Below are positions 1 through 7,124 of a DNA stretch of 20,266 bases, in pieces. A model generated the notes under the pieces. That model did not search any database. It was not told the origin of the DNA and saw only the letters and a program-made list of their open reading frames with translations. Position 1 is the stretch's first letter, and every line of letters starts with the position of its first letter. A program made the translations under genes and the position numbers. This stretch comes from DUZB01 sp964407525. Lineage in GTDB: Bacteria > Desulfobacterota > DSM-4660 > Desulfatiglandales > Desulfatiglandaceae. The stretch is from assembly GCA_964407525.1 (NCBI GenBank), contig CAYOWC010000059.1:1-20266 (forward strand), given 5' to 3'.

Positions 1-189
1 AACCATGCCATGCAATGCGGATATTGTACGCCGGGATTTGTGGTAACGGCAAAGGCTTTGTTAGACAGAAATCCGGACCCGTCGGAAGAAGACATTACGA
101 CTGCTCTTGAAGGTAACATATGCCGATGCGGAACATACCCAGCACACATTTGGGCTGTGCAGGATGCAGCCAACAAGCTTAAAGGATAA
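1..189 (+). CDS. Molybdenum hydroxylase [2Fe-2S] subunit, C-terminal part (5' end outside window)
   Basis: This is the C-terminal 62 residues of the small iron-sulfur subunit of a xanthine dehydrogenase/CO dehydrogenase-type molybdenum hydroxylase. It passes electrons from the molybdenum centre to the FAD subunit. The reading frame is open from base 1 to the TAA at 187-189. Two cysteine pairs characteristic of the C-terminal [2Fe-2S] domain are visible: QCGYC at visible residues 5-9 and ICRCG at 40-44. The N-terminal plant-ferredoxin-like domain with the other [2Fe-2S] cluster must lie upstream of the window. The gene ends 13 bases before the molybdopterin subunit, whose ribosome site (aaggagg, 188-194) overlaps the stop codon, so the two are certainly co-transcribed. 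Identification as a family member is firm; the substrate is unknown. Confidence 0.93.
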   Translation, partial: NHAMQCGYCTPGFVVTAKALLDRNPDPSEEDITTALEGNICRCGTYPAHIWAVQDAANKLKG

Positions 190-202
190 GGAGGCGATCT
201 AC

Positions 203-2686
203 ATGTCCGAAGATCTAAAAATCATGGAAGACGAGCCGTTGGTTCGCGATAGGTATATTCCGGAAAAATTCCAGTTTTTGGGAAAGCGCGGTATATCCCG
301 AATGGACGGCGTGGAAAAGGCTGGAGGTACGGCCCAGTACACCAGGGACGTAAACCTTCCAGGGATGCTTTTTTGTAAAATCTTAGCTTCCCCCTACGCA
401 AACGCCCTCGTCAAGAGTGTGGATACCACCAAGGCGGAAGCAGTCCCCGGAGTTCGGGCCGTTTTGAGGTTCGATGATCCTGAATTGGAAGGAAAGGTTC
501 TGCTCGGCGACAACACCAAGTTCAATGCGGGACATCAGGCCTCCGATGGACAGGCTTTCTACAAGGGCAAGGAAGAACTGGCTGTGACCCAGGAACAGTG
601 GACTCAGGGTGGCGGCCGGGTTCTGGATGGGTTTGCATGGTGGGAAGGCGCCCCTTCCGGTGTGGCCATTGCCGCAGAGAGTCTCCAGGCTGCCGAAGAA
701 GCTATTCGCCTGGTGGAAGTGGACTGGGAAGAGCGCCCTGTGGTGATGAATCCCATTGAAGCCTTAAAGCCCGGCGCTCCTCCGGCGATTCCCGAGCTGA
801 ATGACAAGAGCAATCTCCTTCGAAAAGTAAGAATTGAACATGGCGACGTGGAAAAGGGCTTTCAGGAAGCGGACAAGGTCATCCAGTTTGACATCAGGCG
901 ACGGCCCTATACGGCTGCAGATGCGGAGCCCATGAGCAACGTCATCCTCTGGAGAGGCGACAATATGGAAATCTGGGCCCATCAGCAGCAGCCATACGAC
1001 GGAAAATGCCTCCTGAGTGCGGTGACCGGAATTCCGCTCCACAAGATCAAACTCCATATCCCCTACCAGGGCTGTCATTTCGGTCACGGCGGCAATCCGT
1101 TCATGCACCATACCCACGGGTTCCATGTGATCAGCGCCATCCTTTCAAAACGAACCGGCAGGCCGGTCAAGACCCTTTACAATAGAAGAGAAAATTTCTA
1201 TGGCCTGTCACAGGACGCGGATTCCAACACTCATTTCAAGGTGGGGTGCAAGGATGACGGCACCATCACGGCGGTCAAGATCGACCAAATCGTCGCCAAG
1301 ATGGGCCAGTATGGGATCGACCATTTTGAAGACAACACCCGAATCCCCAACCTGTTGCTCAATTATGTGGAAGCCCAGACCAACTTTGCTCCGGCATGGT
1401 GGTTCCGGTGTGAACAGAATCACAATTCTTTCTGTTTCAGCGCCGTTTTTGCCCATGTGGCCGAAGCCGTGGGGCTGGATCCCACAGAGGTGGCTTTGAA
1501 GAACGACGGCGCAGAAGGCAAGGACATGGAATATCTTTCCAAATTCAAGATAGACCATGGATTTCCTGATCGAGACAGTCTTGCAGAATGCATCGAAAAG
1601 GGAAAATCAGCCATTGATTGGGACAACAAATGGCACGAACCAGGCAAGAAACTCCTGCCCAATGGGAAATTGCACGGAATCGGATTTACCTGGGACCACG
1701 AATGGGATGACAATCGAGGTTCGGCCAGTGCGGGGCTGATCATGCACTGCGACGGCACCGTGGACATCCTGGCCCAGAAACCCGATGTTGGTGTGGGCCC
1801 CATGACCACCAATTGTGAGGTGGTTGCGGAAGAGATGGGATTAAAGCTTGAAGACGTCAACTGGAGATTTTTCGAAGAAACCGGTTTTCAGATGATGACC
1901 CCGGACGGCTCGTGCAACCTTTGTACCGATGCTTATGTGAGTTTAAAGATGGCCAGAAAGGCCAGGAAGACGCTGTTAGAGTATGCAACGACGTCCATTA
2001 AACTGATCGACATTGAGTATCCGCCCGCCTTCCCGGATCACAAGCCGGAGGAATTGGATGTCAAAGACAGCATGGTGTTTGTAAAGGCCGATCCCGAAAA
2101 CACGGTACACGTCTCGGAGGTCGTGAAAAGGGCAACCTTGAACCAGAACGGGACCAGAGCGCCTCTTTTTGAGTGGGCCTACCACCGCCAGGGCAGATAT
2201 GGTTGTGAGGAAGGCCGGCATCGCCTCTGCAGGCAGGGATATTTTGCTGAAGTGGAAGTGGACCCGGATACCGGTCAGGTGGACATTAAGAAAATCGTCA
2301 ATGTCAATGATGTGGGAAAGGCATTGAGCCCTGAAACTTGCGAGGGTCAGCAGTATGGTGGCGCCTATATGGGGGCTGGAAGAGTTATGGGAGAAGAAGT
2401 TATTTATGACCCCAAGACTGGTGTTAAATTAAACGCCAACCTGGTGGATTACAAAGTAGCGACCTTCCGTGATATTGAAGAGACCGAGAATATTCTCGTG
2501 GAGACGGGGATGGGATACGGACCCTATGGCTTGGTGGGTATCGGTGAAGATTGCGCCACCGTGGTTCCTTTTGTCGTGGCAAATGCCATACATAACGCCA
2601 TTGGCGAATGGGTCGACGATCATCCCGCCAACCCGAGCAAGGTCATCCAGGCAATCCAAAAAGCGAAAGAAAAGGGGGTCTACTAA
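203..2686 (+). CDS. Molybdenum hydroxylase, large molybdopterin-binding subunit
   Basis: This 827-residue protein is the catalytic subunit of a xanthine dehydrogenase-family enzyme. It binds the molybdenum cofactor and hydroxylates an aldehyde carbon or a heteroaromatic carbon with water as the oxygen source. The start is ATG 203, after the ribosome site aaggagg at 188-194; a longer open frame from 107 overlaps the previous gene and lacks such a site. An N-terminal a/b-hammerhead domain is followed by the long Moco-binding domain. The C-terminal GIGED at 779-783 supplies the expected active-site glutamate (Glu782). The oddity is the usual glycine-rich motif (GGGFGGK type): here residues 289-297 read QGCHFGHGG, so several glycines and the lysine are replaced, and a His-rich stretch follows. 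It is therefore a divergent clade and calling it a purine dehydrogenase would be unsafe. The FAD subunit begins one base after the stop codon. Confidence 0.92.
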   Translation: MSEDLKIMEDEPLVRDRYIPEKFQFLGKRGISRMDGVEKAGGTAQYTRDVNLPGMLFCKILASPYANALVKSVDTTKAEAVPGVRAVLRFDDPELEGKVLLGDNTKFNAGHQASDGQAFYKGKEELAVTQEQWTQGGGRVLDGFAWWEGAPSGVAIAAESLQAAEEAIRLVEVDWEERPVVMNPIEALKPGAPPAIPELNDKSNLLRKVRIEHGDVEKGFQEADKVIQFDIRRRPYTAADAEPMSNVILWRGDNMEIWAHQQQPYDGKCLLSAVTGIPLHKIKLHIPYQGCHFGHGGNPFMHHTHGFHVISAILSKRTGRPVKTLYNRRENFYGLSQDADSNTHFKVGCKDDGTITAVKIDQIVAKMGQYGIDHFEDNTRIPNLLLNYVEAQTNFAPAWWFRCEQNHNSFCFSAVFAHVAEAVGLDPTEVALKNDGAEGKDMEYLSKFKIDHGFPDRDSLAECIEKGKSAIDWDNKWHEPGKKLLPNGKLHGIGFTWDHEWDDNRGSASAGLIMHCDGTVDILAQKPDVGVGPMTTNCEVVAEEMGLKLEDVNWRFFEETGFQMMTPDGSCNLCTDAYVSLKMARKARKTLLEYATTSIKLIDIEYPPAFPDHKPEELDVKDSMVFVKADPENTVHVSEVVKRATLNQNGTRAPLFEWAYHRQGRYGCEEGRHRLCRQGYFAEVEVDPDTGQVDIKKIVNVNDVGKALSPETCEGQQYGGAYMGAGRVMGEEVIYDPKTGVKLNANLVDYKVATFRDIEETENILVETGMGYGPYGLVGIGEDCATVVPFVVANAIHNAIGEWVDDHPANPSKVIQAIQKAKEKGVY

Positions 2687-2687
2687 A

Positions 2688-3659
2688 ATGGTAAGGTTTA
2701 AGCATTTTGATGCTTCAACGATAGAAGAGGCGGTAGCGCTCCTATCGAAGTTTGAGGGCAGAGCCAAGGTGATCGCCGGAGGAACGGATGTCATCGGGCT
2801 CTACAAAGACAATATACTTCAGAAACCATACGAGGCGTTGATCAACATCAAGAATATTCCTGGTCTCGAAGAGATGAAGGAAGAAGACGGCGTGTTGAAA
2901 CTGGGCGCTCTGGTCAGGCTTGAGGACATTGGCCACAACGCCATGATCAAGGAAAAATATACGGCCTTGGCGTTAGCGGCACGATACACCGCTTCCCCCC
3001 ATATTCGTGAAATGGGGACCATTGGTGGGAACGTATGCCAGAATTCACGGTGCTGGTATTACCGGTGTCCCAACAACCGCTTTCCCTGTGCCAGAAAGGG
3101 TGGGGACGAATGTTTCGCGGACGATGGAGACAACCGGTATCACTCCATTTTCGGTGATGTGAAAGATTGCCTCGCCGTTAATCCCAGCGATACTCTTCCG
3201 GCGCTGATTGTTCTTGGGGCCAAAGTGGTTACCTCAAAACGGACTCTGGACGTGGCGGATATGTTTCCTGAAAAAGATGCCACAAAAATGAACATTCTCG
3301 ACGATGATGAAATTGTTGTTGAGTTTCAGATCCCTGAACCGGTGGCAGGCATGAAAAGTTCGTGGAAAAAATTCGCCATTCGTAAGTCCATTGACTTTCC
3401 CATTGTCAATTGTGCGTCCGTAGTGGTGAGCAGCGGGGATGCTGTGGAGGATGTAAGGATTTGCTTGAATGCCGTCTATTACAAACCCTATGTGCCCACA
3501 AGGGCTGCAGATTACCTCAAGGGCAAGACCTTGGATGAAGAGGCGGCAGAAACCACGGGTGAAGCCGCGGTATGGGGAGCTAAACCGTTGGCCATGAATG
3601 AATACAAGATCCATATTGCAAAGGGGTTGGTTAAACAGACCCTGTTGGATTGTAAATAA
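2688..3659 (+). CDS. Molybdenum hydroxylase FAD subunit with Cys-rich insert
   Basis: This 323-residue protein is the flavin subunit (CoxM/HcrB type) of the same molybdenum hydroxylase. Residues 29-34 (IAGGTD) and 110-115 (GTIGGN) are the two FAD-binding motifs of the family. Between the second motif and the conserved NPSDTLPAL there is an insert carrying Cys117, 122, 127, 134, 142 and 161. In 4-hydroxybenzoyl-CoA reductase the beta subunit has an insert at the same place that holds an extra [4Fe-4S] cluster, so a cluster here is likely; which four cysteines bind is not clear. The start ATG 2688 follows the previous stop by one base (taaaatg), with aaaggggg at 2671-2678 as ribosome site. The C-terminal CO dehydrogenase flavoprotein domain looks complete. 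Substrate and electron acceptor are unknown; etfBA downstream is a candidate acceptor. Confidence 0.92.
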   Translation: MVRFKHFDASTIEEAVALLSKFEGRAKVIAGGTDVIGLYKDNILQKPYEALINIKNIPGLEEMKEEDGVLKLGALVRLEDIGHNAMIKEKYTALALAARYTASPHIREMGTIGGNVCQNSRCWYYRCPNNRFPCARKGGDECFADDGDNRYHSIFGDVKDCLAVNPSDTLPALIVLGAKVVTSKRTLDVADMFPEKDATKMNILDDDEIVVEFQIPEPVAGMKSSWKKFAIRKSIDFPIVNCASVVVSSGDAVEDVRICLNAVYYKPYVPTRAADYLKGKTLDEEAAETTGEAAVWGAKPLAMNEYKIHIAKGLVKQTLLDCK

Positions 3660-3691
3660 TTCATAGTGGCTTGATTTTTAAAGTCGGACTT

Positions 3692-3737
3692 GCCGAATTC
3701 CGGTTGCCGGGTTTATGCCCGGCACAAGGAATTCGGC
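3692..3737 (+). repeat. Long two-step intergenic hairpin
   Basis: This is an inverted repeat in the gap between the FAD-subunit gene and the next gene. The outer arms gccgaattcc (3692-3701) and ggaattcggc (3728-3737) pair perfectly over 10 bp. A 3-nt symmetric mismatch follows, then the inner arms tgccggg (3705-3711) and cccggca (3718-3724) pair over 7 bp around a 6-base loop. No run of T follows, so it is not a standard intrinsic terminator. It may be an RNA-processing or 3'-end stabilising element that separates expression of the hydroxylase from the genes that follow. It seems to occur only once in the window. Confidence 0.75.
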
Positions 3738-3776
3738 TAAGGCCTGCGGATCAGTTATGGATGAGGAGTAACCGTC

Positions 3777-4862
3777 TTGTCAAAGTTATGGACCAAATTT
3801 TATGGGGAGTTGGTCGATTTTATCGAAGACCAGTCCGGGGTGGTGATCAAGGAAGATTTCGTCAGCATCGACAAAAAAATTCGTCCCGCCTTTTACAAAA
3901 AATTCAACAAGGTGAGGGCTTCATTTCTTGCCCAGAACTATTCGGACTGGCTGGATGAGGCGCAGTTTCTAAGTACAAAATATATGAAGGTGGAGGATTA
4001 TCTGTCGGACCGTCTTCGTCTTGAAGATGTCCTGATGCCGGGAGAGTTAGAACGATTTTTGTCCGACCCCATGAAACAGGTCGTCAGGGATTTGTTTGAC
4101 CCTTTGTTTGAATTGCTTCAGGGAAAGATAGAACCGGAGGAGTTTGAAGAAAGGGCCGAAGAAAGTGTCCATGAGTCTTTTCAAAATCTGTATCAAATGG
4201 GTTATATCAAGTGGTTTGTTCTTTCCTGGGTTAAGAATATCATCCCCGAAAAAATCTACGAAGTCCCGCTTCCCCAACCTTCTTCAAAACAGATGATCTT
4301 TCACCGTGATAGATTTAAACAAAATATCCCTTTTCCGGAGGAGACAAAGACCCTCAGCTTTGAGGTGGGGAGACGAGAAGTCCTTCTTATTCCGGATTTT
4401 ATTGTACGCAGTGCAAAGCTGGAAAATTATGTGGCTTTTCGAACTCAGATCGGAAAGCCTCTCTGGCAAGCCTCCTTTTACAACGAAAAAAGGGAGTGGC
4501 TTTCCATTGAGTCCTTCGTGGAAGAGTATGGAATTACAGGATTGAAGCCTGACCTGCTGCTCTACGTGGGTGAGAATCTGGAAGATGTGTCCCTGGTGTC
4601 CGATTGCGACAAATTTTGCAGGCCTGATTTGATGGTCTACTTTTTGGATCAACTGGAGGATGTGGAAGAGCGCCATATGAAAAAAATGGAAGACATTCGA
4701 GTGGCTCACGATATCCTGAAACCTACTAAAGGAACCTGTGTTATTGCAAAGAATCATCTTCCCGCCAACCTGGTGGAACTTCTGGATGCGAATATCCATG
4801 TCATTCATTTTGGATTCAACAACCTGAAGTGGGAATTCCTGATGGAACTCCTGTCGAAATAA
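3777..4862 (+). CDS. Unknown protein between hydroxylase and etfBA
   Basis: I do not recognise this 361-residue protein. It starts with TTG at 3777; gaggag at 3763-3768 is well placed and no in-frame ATG lies nearby. It has no signal peptide or membrane segment and is rich in charged and aromatic residues, so it should be a soluble cytoplasmic protein. The N-terminal half is helical-looking and acidic (runs such as EPEEFEERAEE near 120). The C-terminal half has alternating hydrophobic strands (KPDLLLYVG, RPDLMVYFLDQ, GTCVIAK, ANIHVIHFGF), suggesting an a/b fold. There is no cysteine cluster, Walker motif or HTH. It lies 117 bases after the FAD subunit, beyond a long hairpin, and 56 bases before etfB. 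The position suggests an accessory role such as assembly or electron transfer, but that is only context. Confidence 0.85.
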   Translation: MSKLWTKFYGELVDFIEDQSGVVIKEDFVSIDKKIRPAFYKKFNKVRASFLAQNYSDWLDEAQFLSTKYMKVEDYLSDRLRLEDVLMPGELERFLSDPMKQVVRDLFDPLFELLQGKIEPEEFEERAEESVHESFQNLYQMGYIKWFVLSWVKNIIPEKIYEVPLPQPSSKQMIFHRDRFKQNIPFPEETKTLSFEVGRREVLLIPDFIVRSAKLENYVAFRTQIGKPLWQASFYNEKREWLSIESFVEEYGITGLKPDLLLYVGENLEDVSLVSDCDKFCRPDLMVYFLDQLEDVEERHMKKMEDIRVAHDILKPTKGTCVIAKNHLPANLVELLDANIHVIHFGFNNLKWEFLMELLSK

Positions 4863-4918
4863 ACCTGCACAGTAATGAAAAATGCAGTAAATATGCGAGT
4901 TAGTGGAGGAAGAAAAAC

Positions 4919-5719
4919 ATGTCTCTCAATATCGTGGTCTGTGTGAAACAGGTGGCGAACCCGGACTATTTCTCAGAAATCACACTGGACCCGGAAACCG
5001 GGGCCATTCAGAGGGAGAAGGTCCCGTCTGTACTGAACCCGGTAGATGAAAATGCCATTGAGGAGGCACTGAGGCTTCGAGAGAAGTATTCCGGCAAGGT
5101 GACGGCCATCAGTATGGGGCCTCCCCAAGCCAAAGAAGTCCTTGATTGGGCACTGACCCTGGGGGCTGATGAGGCCATCCTCTTATGCGACCGGGCCTTT
5201 GCCGCCGGAGATACCTTGGCCACTGCTTATGTCCTGGCTGCAGGCATCAAAGCCATATGCCCCGTGGATATCATTTTCTGCGGAAATGAGGCTGTTGATG
5301 GGGCCACCCAGCAGGTCGGGCCTCAGATTGCCGAACTGCTTGGGTATCCCCACGTGAGCAATGTCAAGGAACTCATTGTGAACGAGAACAAAACTGCGCT
5401 CGCAACACGTATCATCGAATACGGGCATCTGAAAATTGAGGCGAACCTGCCGGTTCTTGTCTCCGTTTCAAGGGAGATAAACGAGCCCAGAACGGCTACG
5501 GCAGAGGGCATCTTCAGCCTTATGGATAAGGTGTTTACGACCTGGAGTCTAGAGGACGTGAAAGTGGACGAGAAAAATATTGGCCTTACCGGTTCACCCA
5601 CGAGGGTGGGAAAAGTCTACGAGCAAAAAAACGAACGCCAGCGTTTGATTCTGGAAGGCGCCCCGGAAGAGATGGTGAATACGACCATAGAAAAACTCAG
5701 GCAGGAAGAGCTGATCTAA
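4919..5719 (+). CDS. etfB: Electron transfer flavoprotein, beta subunit
   Basis: This 266-residue protein is EtfB, which with EtfA forms a flavoprotein that shuttles electrons between dehydrogenases and other carriers. Visible family features are the N-terminal IVVCVKQV, the region NPVDENAIEEALRL (about 41-54), the nucleotide-binding stretch AGDTLATAYVLAAGI and the motif DGATQQVGPQIAELLG. The usual GADT of the family is AGDT here. The start ATG 4919 has a strong site, ggagga at 4905-4910. etfA follows after 17 bases. No acyl-CoA dehydrogenase gene is in the window, so its partner is probably encoded elsewhere or is the upstream molybdenum hydroxylase. Whether it is a bifurcating type cannot be settled by eye. 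Confidence 0.95.
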   Translation: MSLNIVVCVKQVANPDYFSEITLDPETGAIQREKVPSVLNPVDENAIEEALRLREKYSGKVTAISMGPPQAKEVLDWALTLGADEAILLCDRAFAAGDTLATAYVLAAGIKAICPVDIIFCGNEAVDGATQQVGPQIAELLGYPHVSNVKELIVNENKTALATRIIEYGHLKIEANLPVLVSVSREINEPRTATAEGIFSLMDKVFTTWSLEDVKVDEKNIGLTGSPTRVGKVYEQKNERQRLILEGAPEEMVNTTIEKLRQEELI

Positions 5720-5736
5720 AGGTGGGAGAGAGGATT

Positions 5737-6735
5737 ATGAGTACGAATAATGAGGTTTGGGTTTGGGCTGAACAAAGAAACGGTCGTCTCATGGATGTTT
5801 CTCTGGAAATTCTTGGGAAAGCCACGGAGTTGGCTGGAGAAATCGGTGGCAGTACCGCTGCGATTCTTCTCGGAGATGATGTTCAAGGGCTGGCAGAAGA
5901 ATTGGTGGCCTACGGCGTGGGAAAGGTCTATCTCTTTTCGGATAGGCAGCTGGCTTATTACCAGAGCGACGCCTACACCCGGTTGATCAGTGAGCTTGTG
6001 GAGGAAAAGAAACCAGAGATCATGCTCTTGGGTGCCACAACCATTGGCATGGATCTGGCCCCCAGTGTGGCTGCAAGGGTGAAGACCGGTTTGACTGCCC
6101 ACAGCTGCAGTCTGGAAATCGACAACAGTGGAAACAAGCCCCAACTGATTGCAGCCGTTCCCGGATGGGGCGGCGGGATGATTGTGAACATCCTCTGCCC
6201 GGATCACACGCCGCAAATGGCCACCGTGAGCCCGGGGGTTTCGGAAAAACCGGTCAGATCCGATCAGGGAGAGGGCAAAATTATCTCCATGGATGTGATT
6301 TTGAACGATAGTGATTTCAGGGTCAGGACCGTGGAGATGGTGGAGCAACTGCCGGAAGGTATACAGATTGATGAAGCGGATATTGTTGTGTCGGGTGGAT
6401 ATGGGATGAAATCTGCGGGCGGACTCGAACCTTTGAAAGAACTGGCCGAAACGCTGGGCGCAGCTCTTGGCGGCACCAGGCCGGTCCTTGACGAAGGATG
6501 GATCCGGGAAAGCAGCATGATCGGGGTGAGCGGCAAGATCATCAGTCCGAAACTTCTGTTCAGTATTGGTGCCTCAGGGGCGAACCACTACTCTGCAGGA
6601 TTTACTAAGGCAGGAAAAGTGGTTGCAGTGAACAATGATCCTAAGGCCGCAATATTTGACCTCTGCGATATTGGAATCGTGGGTGATGTGAATGAAATCA
6701 TCCCTGTGCTGATCGAGAAACTGAAAGAACAGTAG
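5737..6735 (+). CDS. etfA: Electron transfer flavoprotein, alpha subunit
   Basis: This 332-residue protein is EtfA, partner of the preceding EtfB. The C-terminal FAD-binding domain is complete: GGTRPVLDEGW (245-255), GVSGKIISPKL (263-273), GASGANHYSAG (278-288) and NNDPKAAIF (299-307). Many ETFs read GISGAxQH at the third motif; here the histidine is shifted by one (GANHY), which could alter flavin contacts. I chose ATG 5737 because the purine-rich ggagagagga sits just before it. A GTG at 5722 in frame would add five residues but has a poor ribosome site. The next gene begins 85 bases downstream without a clear terminator. Confidence 0.95.
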   Translation: MSTNNEVWVWAEQRNGRLMDVSLEILGKATELAGEIGGSTAAILLGDDVQGLAEELVAYGVGKVYLFSDRQLAYYQSDAYTRLISELVEEKKPEIMLLGATTIGMDLAPSVAARVKTGLTAHSCSLEIDNSGNKPQLIAAVPGWGGGMIVNILCPDHTPQMATVSPGVSEKPVRSDQGEGKIISMDVILNDSDFRVRTVEMVEQLPEGIQIDEADIVVSGGYGMKSAGGLEPLKELAETLGAALGGTRPVLDEGWIRESSMIGVSGKIISPKLLFSIGASGANHYSAGFTKAGKVVAVNNDPKAAIFDLCDIGIVGDVNEIIPVLIEKLKEQ

Positions 6736-6820
6736 AAACCAGAGTTGACGGGGCAGCTTTTAGGAAGCCCTGCATGCGGGCAGTTTACGGGTACAAAGAA
6801 AACTGCAGAAGGGAGCAAGC

Positions 6821-7123
6821 ATGAAACAGAATGCTATTATGATCAAGGTTCAGGACAATGTTGCCACTGCCCTCAGGGATCTGGATGCTGGGCAGACCTA
6901 CCAGTTCGTTGCAGGGAAAGAGACCCGCAGTGTGACCATGAAGGAAGCGATTGCTTACGGACATAAATTCGCTGCCGTGGACATTCCAAAAGGTACTGAC
7001 ATCATAAAATATGGGGAAATTATGGGTAGATCTACGGCCCATATCCCCCAGGGAACGCACGCCCACGTTCAAAACATTGAGAGCCTGAGGGGTCGTGGCG
7101 ATCTGGAAAAGAAAGGGGTGTAA
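6821..7123 (+). CDS. UxaA/SuyA-type lyase, small SAF-domain subunit
   Basis: This 100-residue protein matches the N-terminal SAF domain of altronate/galactarate dehydratases, encoded here as a separate subunit as in the SuyAB (3-sulfolactate sulfo-lyase) arrangement. Conserved pieces are YGHKF (46-50), IIKYGE (61-66), IPQGTHAHVQN (75-85) and the terminal RGRGD (90-94). It should act together with the next gene, which starts one base after the stop (taatatg). ATG 6821 has agaaggga at about 6806-6813. The family removes water or sulfite from 2-hydroxy acids. The sequence does not tell which substrate it uses. Confidence 0.9.
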   Translation: MKQNAIMIKVQDNVATALRDLDAGQTYQFVAGKETRSVTMKEAIAYGHKFAAVDIPKGTDIIKYGEIMGRSTAHIPQGTHAHVQNIESLRGRGDLEKKGV

Positions 7124-7124
7124 T

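Noticed and set aside
107..202. Longer N-terminus for the molybdopterin subunit
   Set aside because: The extra 32 codons overlap the coding end of the [2Fe-2S] subunit, and ATG 203 has a strong ribosome site.
3671..3958. 95-residue frame overlapping the start of the unknown protein
   Set aside because: It runs through the intergenic hairpin and then out of frame through the 3777 gene; no ribosome site supports it.
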